Assembly (NCBI RefSeq): GCF_001262495.1
Contig: NZ_LGYE01000001.1
Coordinates: forward strand, 1,423,498 to 1,487,497
From: Microbacterium sp. GCS4
GTDB taxonomy: Bacteria; Actinomycetota; Actinomycetes; Actinomycetales; Microbacteriaceae
DNA: 64,000 nt
Reading direction: 5' to 3'
In this document: one piece after another, positions 8,881 to 16,659 of the stretch
Layout: each line of letters starts with the position of its first letter
How positions within the stretch are numbered: the stretch's first letter is position 1
Translations under genes and position numbers: made by a program
Notes under the pieces: model-generated
The model's database searches: none
What the model was told of the DNA's origin: nothing
Seen by the model: only the letters and a program-made list of their open reading frames with translations

Positions 8881-10326
8881 TCAGTCAACATCAGGCAGCT
8901 CGCCCGCCTGCGCCATCCACGCCCGCTTCCCAGGTCGGAGATTGCGTCCGAAGAGCACGGCGAGCCCGATCACGACGTACAGGAGCGCGATGAATGGGGC
9001 GAGCACGATCGGGAAGGCGGGCAGCGGCACCAGGCTGTAGAAGGCGATCAGCCCGAGCGCTGCCGTGGACACGATGGGGGCGACGATATAGGCCCAGGGG
9101 CTGAACTCCTCGGGCCGCGTGCGACGGAAGTAGCGGTACGCCGCGATGTTCATGAGGACGAAGATCGGGATGTACACGAACGTCCCCGTGGTGCCGAACA
9201 CGTTGAAGAGGTTGTACGGACCGATCGGGATGCCGATCGCGAGGCAGACGAGGAGGGCGAGCGCCGACTGCACATAGACCGCGACGACCGGTGTGCGGTG
9301 CCTCGGCTGCACCGTGGCGAGCACGGTCGGGAGCGCGCCGGTCCTGGCCATCCCGTACACGGTGCGGGTCGCGCTGGTGGTGCACGCGATGCACACCCCC
9401 AGGCCGGAGTTCACGAGCGCGATGAGCACGATCAGGGACCCGCCGTCGATGACGCGGTCGGCGAGCACGAAGGCCGGGGCCGTCGGCGACCCGGCGAGGG
9501 CCTCGAGGTCGTCCACTCCCCAGCCGATCTGCAGCCCCCACGCCGTCACGACGTAGAAGACGCCGATGAGGATGAGCGAGCCGATGATCGCCTTGGGGAT
9601 GATCCTCTTGGGGTCGCGGGACTCCTCTCCGACCGCGGCAGCGCTCTCGAATCCCGTGAAGGCGAAGATGGACAGCACGACGGCGAGGAAGAAGCCGGAG
9701 CCGTTCTCGATGCCTGCCGGGTTGAATCCCTCGAAGCTCACCCCGCCCGGCCCCGGGTTCACGACGCCCCACGCGGCGAGCGCGAGTCCTACGAGCATCT
9801 CGAAGATCGTCATGACGACGAGGAACTTGATGGAGATCACGATGCCGCGGTAGGCGCAGGCGAAGCAGACAGCCAGGATGACGACCGCATAGACCCACCA
9901 GGGGACGCCGATGCCGTACTTCGCGCTGAGAGCATCCTGCAGGATGGCCCCGGTGAACGAGGCGAGAGCTGCCGGGACGATCGTGACCATGACCGCGTAG
10001 AGCCATCCCGTCATGAAGCCGGCCCGCGGCCCGATGCCGTTGGAGACGTAGGTGTAGAACCCACCGGCAGAGGGCAGATGACGCGCGAGACCGCGGAGAG
10101 GGATCGCGAGCATCAGGCACAGCGCGAATGCGGCGAGGTAGGTGAGCGGAGCGCTGCCGCCGGCTTGCGAGGTCGTGAAGGCGATCGTGTAGAAGATGCC
10201 GAGGGTGGGCGAGATCTGCGCGATCGACTGCATCAAAGTTCCGCCGAGACCGATCGATCCGGTCCGCAGCGTGGACGTCATCGGCGATGCGGCTCGTGCG
10301 GTCGCGTCGGCGTGGAGGTCGGACAT
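8881..10326 (-). CDS. APC family amino acid/polyamine permease
   Basis: A 481-residue membrane transporter with about 12 hydrophobic segments and APC-family landmarks: GSIGLGGTLMQSIAQISPT in the first transmembrane helix, FYTYVSNGIGPRAGFMTGW, and FAFTGFESAAAVGEESRDPKRIIPKAI (the conserved F-x-G-F-E/E-E-x-x-x-P block). The start at 10326 has a strong AAGGAGAA ribosome site. It is the first gene of the permease–DeoR–GMC–SIS–ROK operon. Because APC members import amino acids or amines, and E. coli FrlA belongs to this family, the substrate may be an amino acid–sugar adduct or an amine. This is inference. Confidence 0.92.
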   Translation of the reverse strand: MSDLHADATARAASPMTSTLRTGSIGLGGTLMQSIAQISPTLGIFYTIAFTTSQAGGSAPLTYLAAFALCLMLAIPLRGLARHLPSAGGFYTYVSNGIGPRAGFMTGWLYAVMVTIVPAALASFTGAILQDALSAKYGIGVPWWVYAVVILAVCFACAYRGIVISIKFLVVMTIFEMLVGLALAAWGVVNPGPGGVSFEGFNPAGIENGSGFFLAVVLSIFAFTGFESAAAVGEESRDPKRIIPKAIIGSLILIGVFYVVTAWGLQIGWGVDDLEALAGSPTAPAFVLADRVIDGGSLIVLIALVNSGLGVCIACTTSATRTVYGMARTGALPTVLATVQPRHRTPVVAVYVQSALALLVCLAIGIPIGPYNLFNVFGTTGTFVYIPIFVLMNIAAYRYFRRTRPEEFSPWAYIVAPIVSTAALGLIAFYSLVPLPAFPIVLAPFIALLYVVIGLAVLFGRNLRPGKRAWMAQAGELPDVD

Positions 10327-10369
10327 CGGGTTCTCCTTCGAACTGCCTGGATGGGTGCGAACAGGTGAC

Positions 10370-10427
10370 GTTCGTTAACGTACACACAATATGTTCGTAC
10401 GCACAAGCAAAATGTTCACTACGAACA
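10370..10427 (-). promoter_or_regulatory. Operator cluster of GTTCGT hexamers upstream of the permease operon
   Basis: The GTTCGT hexamer occurs at 10370–10375 and 10393–10398 on the plus strand and as ACGAAC at 10421–10426. The last lies inside a perfect inverted repeat, TGTTC-N5-GAACA, at 10413–10427. The stretch is much richer in A/T than its surroundings and lies 44–101 bp before the permease start. Repeated short elements are usual for DeoR-family operators, and the operon encodes a DeoR protein. Confidence 0.6.
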
Positions 10428-10715
10428 CGGGATGGACGGCACACCCGCGCGCCTGCATGACGGATTGAACGAAGGTGCAGTCAGCGCATAGACCTTTGGT
10501 TAGTAGACTTGGACACAAGTCATCACGTTGACGCGCTCGGAACTTGGCGACCGGATACAAAGTCTCGGCAACCACATGCGAACGCATGCGAAGGTGAGAC
10601 GTCTCCAACGACGGAGCGAATGCTTCCGGCCGCTCTGGGGATCGGCGATGCGGGATGGGGATCCGGCATCAGGACAGCGTCCGCTCGCCCCCCATACAGT
10701 GAAGCGAGATATCGC
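10428..10715. other. Unexplained intergenic stretch
   Basis: About 290 bp without a convincing gene. Short open frames here have no start context or recognisable protein. It holds a small perfect hairpin (GACTTG/CAAGTC, 10506–10521) and less G/C-biased sequence near 10480–10530 that could contain a promoter or a small RNA. Nothing else was recognised. Confidence 0.4.
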
Positions 10716-10747
10716 ATCCCCCTCACGGCCCGAACCGTGAGGGGGAT
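10716..10747. terminator. Strong intergenic hairpin
   Basis: A perfect inverted repeat with 13-bp arms at 10716–10728 and 10735–10747 and the 6-nt loop CCCGAA. It lies just beyond the tRNA-Ser terminator and may end readthrough or a transcript arriving from the left. Confidence 0.55.
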
Positions 10748-10772
10748 CGCTGCGTCCAGAGCCGAAGACGCA

Positions 10773-10800
10773 GAAAGCCCCCGCCTAGGCGGGGGCTTTC
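10773..10800 (-). terminator. Terminator of tRNA-Ser(GCU)
   Basis: A perfect 28-nt palindrome (arms GAAAGCCCCCGC, centre CCTAGG) directly downstream of the minus-strand tRNA-Ser. It has a short T-run on either strand, so it can work in both directions. Confidence 0.75.
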
Positions 10801-10804
10801 GCTG

Positions 10805-10893
10805 CGGAGACGAGGGGATTTGAACCCCTGGTCCCCGTGAGGGGACTCCACCTTAGCAGGGTGGTGCACTCGGCCGGACTATGCGACGTCTCC
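10805..10893 (-). tRNA. tRNA-Ser (anticodon GCU)
   Basis: A class II tRNA with a 7-bp acceptor stem GGAGACG/CGTCTCC, anticodon loop CTGCTAA giving GCU, a long variable arm (GGAGTCCCC…GGGGACC) and a T-loop GTTCAAAT. The discriminator is G at 10805 and CCA is not encoded. Confidence 0.95.
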
Positions 10894-11057
10894 AGGCATC
10901 TGACCTCGAGGATCGGATGCACCTAGCCATCGTAACGGATTCCACGCGGACGCACGAACCGGGGTCATGCCCCCTGCGTCGAGGTGCGTGGGCTCGTCGC
11001 GGAGTCTCACGCGCCGGTGCGCTTCGACCCGCGCTGCCTCTCTCGACCACTCGGGCT

Positions 11058-11071
11058 GGTAAGCGCTTACC
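11058..11071. promoter_or_regulatory. LacI/GalR-type operator before the Gfo/Idh gene
   Basis: The perfect 14-bp palindrome GGTAAGCGCTTACC has the central CG and half-sites of LacI-family operators. It ends 15 bp before the ATG at 11087. A possible −10 hexamer, TATGCT at 11075–11080, follows it, which would make the mRNA leaderless or nearly so. The cognate LacI repressor is not encoded in this window. Confidence 0.65.
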
Positions 11072-11086
11072 CGATATGCTGGATCC

Positions 11087-12181
11087 ATGATCCATGACGC
11101 GCTGCTCGTCGGAGCCCGCGGGTACGGCGCGGTGCATCTGCGAAACCTCGAGCGGCTCCGCGCTCGCGTCCGCCTCGTCGGCCTGGTCGACCCCTCCGGC
11201 GGCCCGCTCGACGGTTACGGTGCGAACGTCCCCGTGTTCCAGGATCTCGTCGGCGCGCTCTCCTCCGGCCTCCGCCCCGACGTCGTGGTGATCGCCACTC
11301 CCACAGGGACGCATCTGGATCTCGCGCTGCGCGCGCTGGAAGTCGGAGCCGACGTCTACCTCGAGAAGCCGCCGGTCGCGTCCATGGCGCAGTTCACGAC
11401 ACTGCTCGACGCGCAGGCGAGCACCGGCCGTGCGATCCAGGTCGGCTTCCAGAGCCTCGGCTCGCACGCACTCGCCGAGATCTCCGCGCTGGGCGCGGTG
11501 GAGTCCGTCGCCGCCTGGGGCGCCTGGCGCAGGGATGCCGCCTACTGGCACCGATCTCCCTGGGCCGGCCGTCGCACGCTCGACGGCGTCCCGGTGGTGG
11601 ACGGCGTGCTCACCAACGCCCTGTCGCACGCGGTCGCGACGGCGCTGCGCATCGCGGGGGCACGGCGCGCGGACGATGTGGCACGCATCGAGCTCGAGCT
11701 GCACCGGGCGAACGACATCGAGGCCGATGACACCTCAGTCGCGCGGATCACGCTCTGGGACGGACGCCGTGTCACCGCGGCCCTCACGCTCGCCGCGGAC
11801 CGCGACCACGATCCGCTGATCGAGGTGCGCACGGATGCCGGTGCCGTCGTGCTCTCGTACACCCGTGACGAGCTGGAGCATCCGGACGGCACGACCGTCA
11901 CGACGGGGCGCATCGACCTGTTCGAGGAACTGCTCGATCACCGCGAAGGCGGAATCCCGCTCTCGTCCCCGCTGGTCGACTCCGGCGCGTTCATGACGGT
12001 GCTCGAGGCGGTGCGCACCGCTCAGGCGCCGACGCCGATCCCGGCATCCCGCCTTCTGCGCGTCGACGGCGAGCACGCCGTGGTGTCCGTCACGGACATC
12101 GCGGACACGGTCGAGCGCACCGCGCGCGCGGGAGCACTCTTCAGCGAACTCGACGCCGCTCCGGCGGCAGGACACGTCTGA
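11087..12181 (+). CDS. Gfo/Idh/MocA family oxidoreductase
   Basis: A 364-residue oxidoreductase with a Rossmann N-terminus (LLVGARGYGAVHLRNLE, about residues 6–22), VVVIATPTGTHLDLALRAL and the EKPP cofactor motif (VYLEKPPVAS) near residue 95. The C-terminal domain is less typical than in the paralog at 649, but its length fits. It is transcribed alone behind a LacI-type operator, has no ribosome site, and starts where a leaderless transcript would. It is convergent with the GH3 glucosidase. It may process the sugar released by that enzyme, for example a glucose or keto-glucoside derivative, but only position supports this. Confidence 0.88.
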   Translation: MIHDALLVGARGYGAVHLRNLERLRARVRLVGLVDPSGGPLDGYGANVPVFQDLVGALSSGLRPDVVVIATPTGTHLDLALRALEVGADVYLEKPPVASMAQFTTLLDAQASTGRAIQVGFQSLGSHALAEISALGAVESVAAWGAWRRDAAYWHRSPWAGRRTLDGVPVVDGVLTNALSHAVATALRIAGARRADDVARIELELHRANDIEADDTSVARITLWDGRRVTAALTLAADRDHDPLIEVRTDAGAVVLSYTRDELEHPDGTTVTTGRIDLFEELLDHREGGIPLSSPLVDSGAFMTVLEAVRTAQAPTPIPASRLLRVDGEHAVVSVTDIADTVERTARAGALFSELDAAPAAGHV

Positions 12182-12213
12182 ACTCCGGCGACGGCGACGA
12201 CGGCGACGGACCC

Positions 12214-14490
12214 TCAGGCCCCCGCGTTCGCGCCGGCGAGCAGCTGCTCGATCTGCTCATGAGTCACGTCGACCCCGGGGAAGCCGATCAGGCGTCCGAT
12301 GGGGAACGACGCCATCATCTTCTGCATCGCCTCGTCGTTCGGCATCATCGATGCGGCCGAGGAATCGGCCTCGGTGAGCCCGCCCATCAGATCGCCGAGC
12401 GCCTGCATGACGATCGGACCGGCGATCGGGTGCGCGACGACATCGCCGATCGACGACGCGAGTGTGAGCGGGAGCGCGACCGTGTCGCCCTCGACCTCGG
12501 CCACGACCGAGGAGCGGATGTCGCGGCTCGACGCGGCGACATCGATCGTGTACTCGCCGCCCTCGACGATCCAGCGGTCGACCCGCACGTCCCAGTACGC
12601 GAGATCCTCGCGTCGGACCACGAGCTTGACCGTGCGGGTCTCCCCCGCGTCGAGCGCGACGGACGCGAAGGCCTTGAGCTCCCGCGGCGCTCGCTGCACC
12701 GCGGACCGCACCGGCGCCGCATACACCTGCACGATCTCGCGTCCGTCACGGTCGCCGATGTTGGTCACGTCCACGCGCACGCCCAGGTCGCCGTCCTCAC
12801 GGACGGTCACCTCCGCGTCGCCGTACGAGAACGACGTGTACGACAGACCGTGCCCGAACGGGAAGGTCACGTCGAGGCCTTTCGCGTCGTACCAGCGGTA
12901 TCCGACGAGGATGCCCTCGCCGTAGCGCACGTGCCCGAACTCCCCGGGGAAGTTGCCGAACGAGGGGTTGTCCTCGAGGCGCACCGGGACGGTCTCCGTG
13001 AGCTTGCCCGAGGGATTCACGGCGCCGAAGAGCACGTCGGCCACGGCCCCGCCGCCGGCCTGACCGAGCAGCCACGTCTCGACGATCGCGGGCACGCGGT
13101 CGGCGAACGGCAGCGCCACCACGCCCCCGTTCGAGAGCACGACGACGGTCCTCGGGTTCGCGGCGACGACGGCGTCCAGGAGCTCGAGCTGCACAGCGGG
13201 GAGGTCGATGTGATCGCGGTCGAAGCCTTCGGACTCCTCCGCGGCGGGCAGGCCCAGGAAGACGACGGCGATCTCGGCCGCGGACGCGGCGTCGACGGCC
13301 TCGGCACGGAGGTCGTCGGCGGAACGCCCGGATGCCGCGACGGCGCCGCCTTCCACGGCGAAGCCCGCGGCATACGTCACGTTGTCGCCGCCGATCTCCG
13401 TGAGGGCGTCGAGTGCGGCGTCGACGCGGGTGGGGTTGATGAGCGACGACCCCGCACCCTGGAAGCGCGGCTCGGTCGCGAAGGCGCCGATCACTGCGAT
13501 CCTCTGCTCCCGGGCGAGAGGGAGGATGGCGTCCTCGTTCTTCAGCAGCACGATCGACCGACTGGCGGCTTCGCGGGCGAGGGCGTGGTGCGCGTCGACG
13601 TCGAGAGGACCCTCGACCGCGGGACGTTCTCCCGCCTTGCGCGCCAGATCGATCACCCGTGCGGCGGCCGTATCGAGGACGCTCTCGGCGAGGTCGCCGG
13701 CCTGCACCGCTGCGACGAGCTGAGCATCCGTTCGCCCACCCGACGACGGCATCTCGAGATCGAGGCCCGCGGCGACGCCCGCCACGCGGTCGTTCACGGC
13801 GCCCCAGTCCGAGACGACGAGTCCTTCGAAGCCCCAGTCGTCGCGGAGCACCTGCGTGAGCAGCCACGGGTCCTCCGAGGCGTACACGCCATTGATGCGG
13901 TTGTACGAGCACATGACCGTCCACGGCTGCGCGTCGGTCACGACCCGTTCGAATCCGCGGAGGTAGATCTCGTGCAGCGGGCGCGGATCGACGTCGGAGC
14001 TCGCGCGCATGCGATCGAACTCCTGGTTGTTCGCGGCGAAGTGCTTGAGAGAGGTGCCGACGCCCTGTGACTGCACTCCGCGGACCGCGGCAGCGCCGAG
14101 CACCCCGGAGACGAGCGGGTCCTCGGAGAAGTACTCGAAGTTGCGGCCGCACAAGGGTGAGCGCTTGATGTTGATGCCGGGGCCGAGCACGACCGCGACG
14201 TCCTCGATCGCGGCCTCGACGCCGATCGCCGCTCCGACACGTTCGAGCAGATCAGGGTCGAAGGACGAGCCGATGCCAACCGCGGGCGGGAAGCAGGTGG
14301 CCGGCACACTGCTGGCGAGGCCGAGGTGGTCGGTGCCTCCGGCCTGCTTGCGGAGCCCGTGCGGGCCGTCGGTCATCATGATCGACGGGAGGCCCACCCG
14401 ATCGATGGCCTTGGTGGTCCAGAAGTCCGCGCCGCTCGTCAGAGAGGCCTTCTCCTCGAGGGTGAGGTCGGATGCCGAGATCTCGGTCAT
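12214..14490 (-). CDS. Glycoside hydrolase family 3 beta-glucosidase
   Basis: A 758-residue cytoplasmic GH3 enzyme (no signal peptide). The (beta/alpha)8 domain holds MMTDGPHGLR, KHFAANNQE (residues 149–157) and the nucleophile region GLVVSDWGAVNDRV with catalytic Asp228. The alpha/beta sandwich domain and a C-terminal fibronectin-like domain (AFASVALDAGETRTVKL) follow. A 60–70-residue helical tail after that (MQKMMASFPIGRLIGF) looks like the extension of actinobacterial GH3 enzymes. It probably cleaves beta-glucosides imported by a transporter outside this window. It has a good sigma-70 promoter and is divergent from a TetR gene, which is its likely regulator. Confidence 0.95.
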   Translation of the reverse strand: MTEISASDLTLEEKASLTSGADFWTTKAIDRVGLPSIMMTDGPHGLRKQAGGTDHLGLASSVPATCFPPAVGIGSSFDPDLLERVGAAIGVEAAIEDVAVVLGPGINIKRSPLCGRNFEYFSEDPLVSGVLGAAAVRGVQSQGVGTSLKHFAANNQEFDRMRASSDVDPRPLHEIYLRGFERVVTDAQPWTVMCSYNRINGVYASEDPWLLTQVLRDDWGFEGLVVSDWGAVNDRVAGVAAGLDLEMPSSGGRTDAQLVAAVQAGDLAESVLDTAAARVIDLARKAGERPAVEGPLDVDAHHALAREAASRSIVLLKNEDAILPLAREQRIAVIGAFATEPRFQGAGSSLINPTRVDAALDALTEIGGDNVTYAAGFAVEGGAVAASGRSADDLRAEAVDAASAAEIAVVFLGLPAAEESEGFDRDHIDLPAVQLELLDAVVAANPRTVVVLSNGGVVALPFADRVPAIVETWLLGQAGGGAVADVLFGAVNPSGKLTETVPVRLEDNPSFGNFPGEFGHVRYGEGILVGYRWYDAKGLDVTFPFGHGLSYTSFSYGDAEVTVREDGDLGVRVDVTNIGDRDGREIVQVYAAPVRSAVQRAPRELKAFASVALDAGETRTVKLVVRREDLAYWDVRVDRWIVEGGEYTIDVAASSRDIRSSVVAEVEGDTVALPLTLASSIGDVVAHPIAGPIVMQALGDLMGGLTEADSSAASMMPNDEAMQKMMASFPIGRLIGFPGVDVTHEQIEQLLAGANAGA

Positions 14491-14529
14491 GGTGGTCCTT
14501 TCGCAGTCGACGGCGGCGTCGTTGCGAAA

Positions 14530-14558
14530 ACTATATGTCAGTCAGTATTGGAATTCAA
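14530..14558 (-). promoter_or_regulatory. Sigma-70-type promoter of the GH3 gene with overlapping repeat
   Basis: On the minus strand, TTGAAT (14558–14553), a 17-bp spacer and TATAGT (14535–14530) form a near-consensus promoter 40 bp before the GH3 start. The spacer contains the direct repeat ACTGACTGACA, a plausible site for the divergent TetR protein. Confidence 0.65.
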
Positions 14559-14585
14559 ACAGTGTTCAGGTTTAGGGTCGAGGGC

Positions 14586-15167
14586 ATGGCACGACGAGGT
14601 TCATACGCGAAAGGGGTCGCCCGACGCGAGGAGATCCTCCAGAGCGCGCTCGACGTCATCGGCCGATCCGGCTACCGGAACGCCTCCCTCAAGCAGATCG
14701 CCGAGGGCGTGGGCGTCACGCCGGCCGCCCTCCTCCACTACTTCGGCTCGAAGGAGGAGCTGTTCACGGCCGTGCTCCGCGCGCGCGACGAGCGCGATCA
14801 GCTGAGCCCCCGACTCGTCGATCCGCTCCAGGCCAAAGCGGCCTTCCTCGACGTCGTCCGCCACAATGCCGAGGTGCCGGGCGTCGTGGAGCTCTTCTCA
14901 CGCCTGTCCGTCGATGCCGGCGATCCCGACCACCCCGCGCACGAGTACTTCCTGGAGCGCAGCGAGCGCCTGCGCGGCACGATCGCGGAGGCATTCGACG
15001 CCGACGTGGAGCGTCGCGCCACCCTCGACCCCGACACAATGGGCCGTGTGATCCAGGCCGTCGCCGACGGGCTCCAGCTGCAGTGGATGATCGACCCGAG
15101 CGTCGACATGCCGGGTGTCCTCGCGGCACTCCTCGACGTGCTCTACCCGAGCGCGTCCGACTCCTGA
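14586..15167 (+). CDS. TetR/AcrR family transcriptional regulator
   Basis: A 193-residue regulator. The N-terminal HTH (SLKQIAEGVGVTPAALLHYFGSKEELF) is a textbook TetR motif. The C-terminal domain ends with VADGLQLQWMIDPSVDM, nearly identical to the truncated TetR at the left window edge. The ATG at 14586 is chosen because it directly precedes the usual basic N-terminus (MARRGSYAKG); an in-frame upstream extension runs into the promoter region. It is divergent from the GH3 beta-glucosidase across 95 bp, so it probably represses that gene and itself, released by a beta-glucoside or its product. Confidence 0.92.
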   Translation: MARRGSYAKGVARREEILQSALDVIGRSGYRNASLKQIAEGVGVTPAALLHYFGSKEELFTAVLRARDERDQLSPRLVDPLQAKAAFLDVVRHNAEVPGVVELFSRLSVDAGDPDHPAHEYFLERSERLRGTIAEAFDADVERRATLDPDTMGRVIQAVADGLQLQWMIDPSVDMPGVLAALLDVLYPSASDS

Positions 15168-15222
15168 CGTTCAGCGCCGACCCAGGGTCCTGAGGCTCTC
15201 GCCCGCGCCCCGGGCCACGGCG

Positions 15223-16482
15223 TCAGCGGACGTTGCCGTTGGAGCAGGTCTGCTGAGCCGCGGAGTTGCCCTTGATCGAGTCGGGAAGGGCCACGACGTT
15301 GGTCGGCTCCTCGGTGGCCGGCGGTGTCGCCCCGGCATCCGGAACCGTGCCGTCGGCGGGAGTCTCGGGCACCGGGTCGGTGACGACCACACCGTCGTTC
15401 GAGGTGTTCTCGTGCGTGACCTGCAGCTGGGCGTTCTGATTGATCGCGTCCCACATCGCCTGAGCCGCGGCCTTGTTCGGCACCACCTTGTTGGGGTTGT
15501 CCGAATCCGTGCCCGTCGGGTATTGCAGGAAGACGATGTCCTCGAAGGGGACCGACTTGACCGCCAGAGCGATCTGCACGATCTTCATCGGGTCCGCGAG
15601 CGAGGTGCTGGCCTCGAGGTTGCTCAGCCCCGTGTTGGCGAGCTTGAGCATCACCGGCACGTTGCCGAGAGTGTCGCTGCTGATGAGCTTGCGCACCAGG
15701 CTAGACATGTACTGCTGCTGGTTGCCGATGCGTCCGAGGTCGCTGCCGTCGCCGACGCCATGGCGGGTCCGGAGGAACTGCAGCGCTTCCAGGCCCTGGA
15801 CGGTGTGCGTGCCCGCGGTCATGTCCAAACCTGTGTACCGGTCCTTAATCGGGTTCGCCAGGCAGACGTCGACGCCGCCGATCGCGTTCGTGATCTCGAT
15901 CACGCCGCCGAACGTCACCGACGCGGCGAACTGGATCTCCTGGCCGGTGAGCTTCGTGACCGTCTTCGCCACGCAGTTGAGCCCGCCATCCGTGTACGCG
16001 GTGTTGAGCGGCTGCTTGCTCATGGCCGAGTGGACGTTGCCTTCGGCATCCTCGCACTCCGGGATCGGGATCATCAGGTCGCGGGGGAAGCTGACGACCG
16101 TGATGCGACGCGGCTCCTCGGACACGTGGACGAGCAGGTTGACGTCGTTGAGCGTCCCTTCCGCATCCGCGCCGGAGCACCGCTCACCGAAGTAATGCGC
16201 GTATGCCTCTTCGCACGTGTCGACGCCGGTGAGGAGGAGGTTGAACCCGCCCTTGTACTCGCCGATGTCCGGCGGCAGCTCCTCGGTACCCTCGAGCTCG
16301 ACCGCGTTCGCCGTGACCGTGCTGGACAGGTCGTACACGACATACGCGGCGACCCCGATACCGCTCACCAGCACGACCGCGAGGCCGATGGCGATGAACT
16401 TGAGGAGCTGGCTGACGGCACCCGGGGTGCGCTGCTGACCGTGGCGTGCGATGGTACGACGGCGTCGGGTGCTGGGACTCAC
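15223..16482 (-). CDS. LytR-CpsA-Psr (LCP) family cell-wall glycopolymer ligase
   Basis: A 419-residue type II membrane protein: short basic cytoplasmic N-terminus, one transmembrane helix at about residues 27–50, then an extracytoplasmic LCP domain. The LCP landmarks are NLLLTGVDT, DVNLLVHVS, ITVVSFPRDLMIPIP and GLEALQFLRTRHGVGDGSDLGRIGNQQQ, which contain the conserved Asp and Arg residues for pyrophosphate binding. A Pro/Thr-rich tail follows. LCP enzymes move undecaprenyl-linked polymers onto peptidoglycan. The start is GTG at 16482 with AAAGG upstream. It lies downstream of serS and the HAD gene, separated by tRNA-Ser(UGA). It might also attach the polysaccharide made by the 55–63 kb cluster. 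Confidence 0.93.
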   Translation of the reverse strand: MSPSTRRRRTIARHGQQRTPGAVSQLLKFIAIGLAVVLVSGIGVAAYVVYDLSSTVTANAVELEGTEELPPDIGEYKGGFNLLLTGVDTCEEAYAHYFGERCSGADAEGTLNDVNLLVHVSEEPRRITVVSFPRDLMIPIPECEDAEGNVHSAMSKQPLNTAYTDGGLNCVAKTVTKLTGQEIQFAASVTFGGVIEITNAIGGVDVCLANPIKDRYTGLDMTAGTHTVQGLEALQFLRTRHGVGDGSDLGRIGNQQQYMSSLVRKLISSDTLGNVPVMLKLANTGLSNLEASTSLADPMKIVQIALAVKSVPFEDIVFLQYPTGTDSDNPNKVVPNKAAAQAMWDAINQNAQLQVTHENTSNDGVVVTDPVPETPADGTVPDAGATPPATEEPTNVVALPDSIKGNSAAQQTCSNGNVR

Positions 16483-16532
16483 TCGGGGCCTTTCGGTTCA
16501 GCGTCTCGGTGCGGGGGCACCGTGCTCGGAAG

Positions 16533-16617
16533 CGGAGGGTGTGGGATTCGAACCCACGAGACATCTCTGCCCACTGGTTTTCAAGACCAGCTCCATCGGC
16601 CGCTCGGACAACCCTCC
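16533..16617 (-). tRNA. tRNA-Ser (anticodon UGA)
   Basis: A class II tRNA with acceptor stem GGAGGGT/ACCCTCC, anticodon loop CTTGAAA giving UGA, a long variable arm and a T-loop GTTCGAAT. The discriminator is G and CCA is not encoded. It lies between the LCP and HAD genes and downstream of serS, the gene for its charging enzyme, on the same strand. Confidence 0.95.
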
Positions 16618-16659
16618 CGACGGATGCATCCGCCGACAAGCCGTGAGTCTAGCCGAGTT

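Noticed and set aside
10594..10604. Short match (GACGTCTCC) to the 5' end of tRNA-Ser as a possible attachment-site remnant
   Set aside because: Only 9 bp, within chance expectation in GC-rich DNA, and there is no integrase or phage gene nearby.
10509..10823. Small open frames upstream of the tRNA-Ser as a gene
   Set aside because: They run through two strong hairpins and into the tRNA gene, and lack ribosome sites and motifs.
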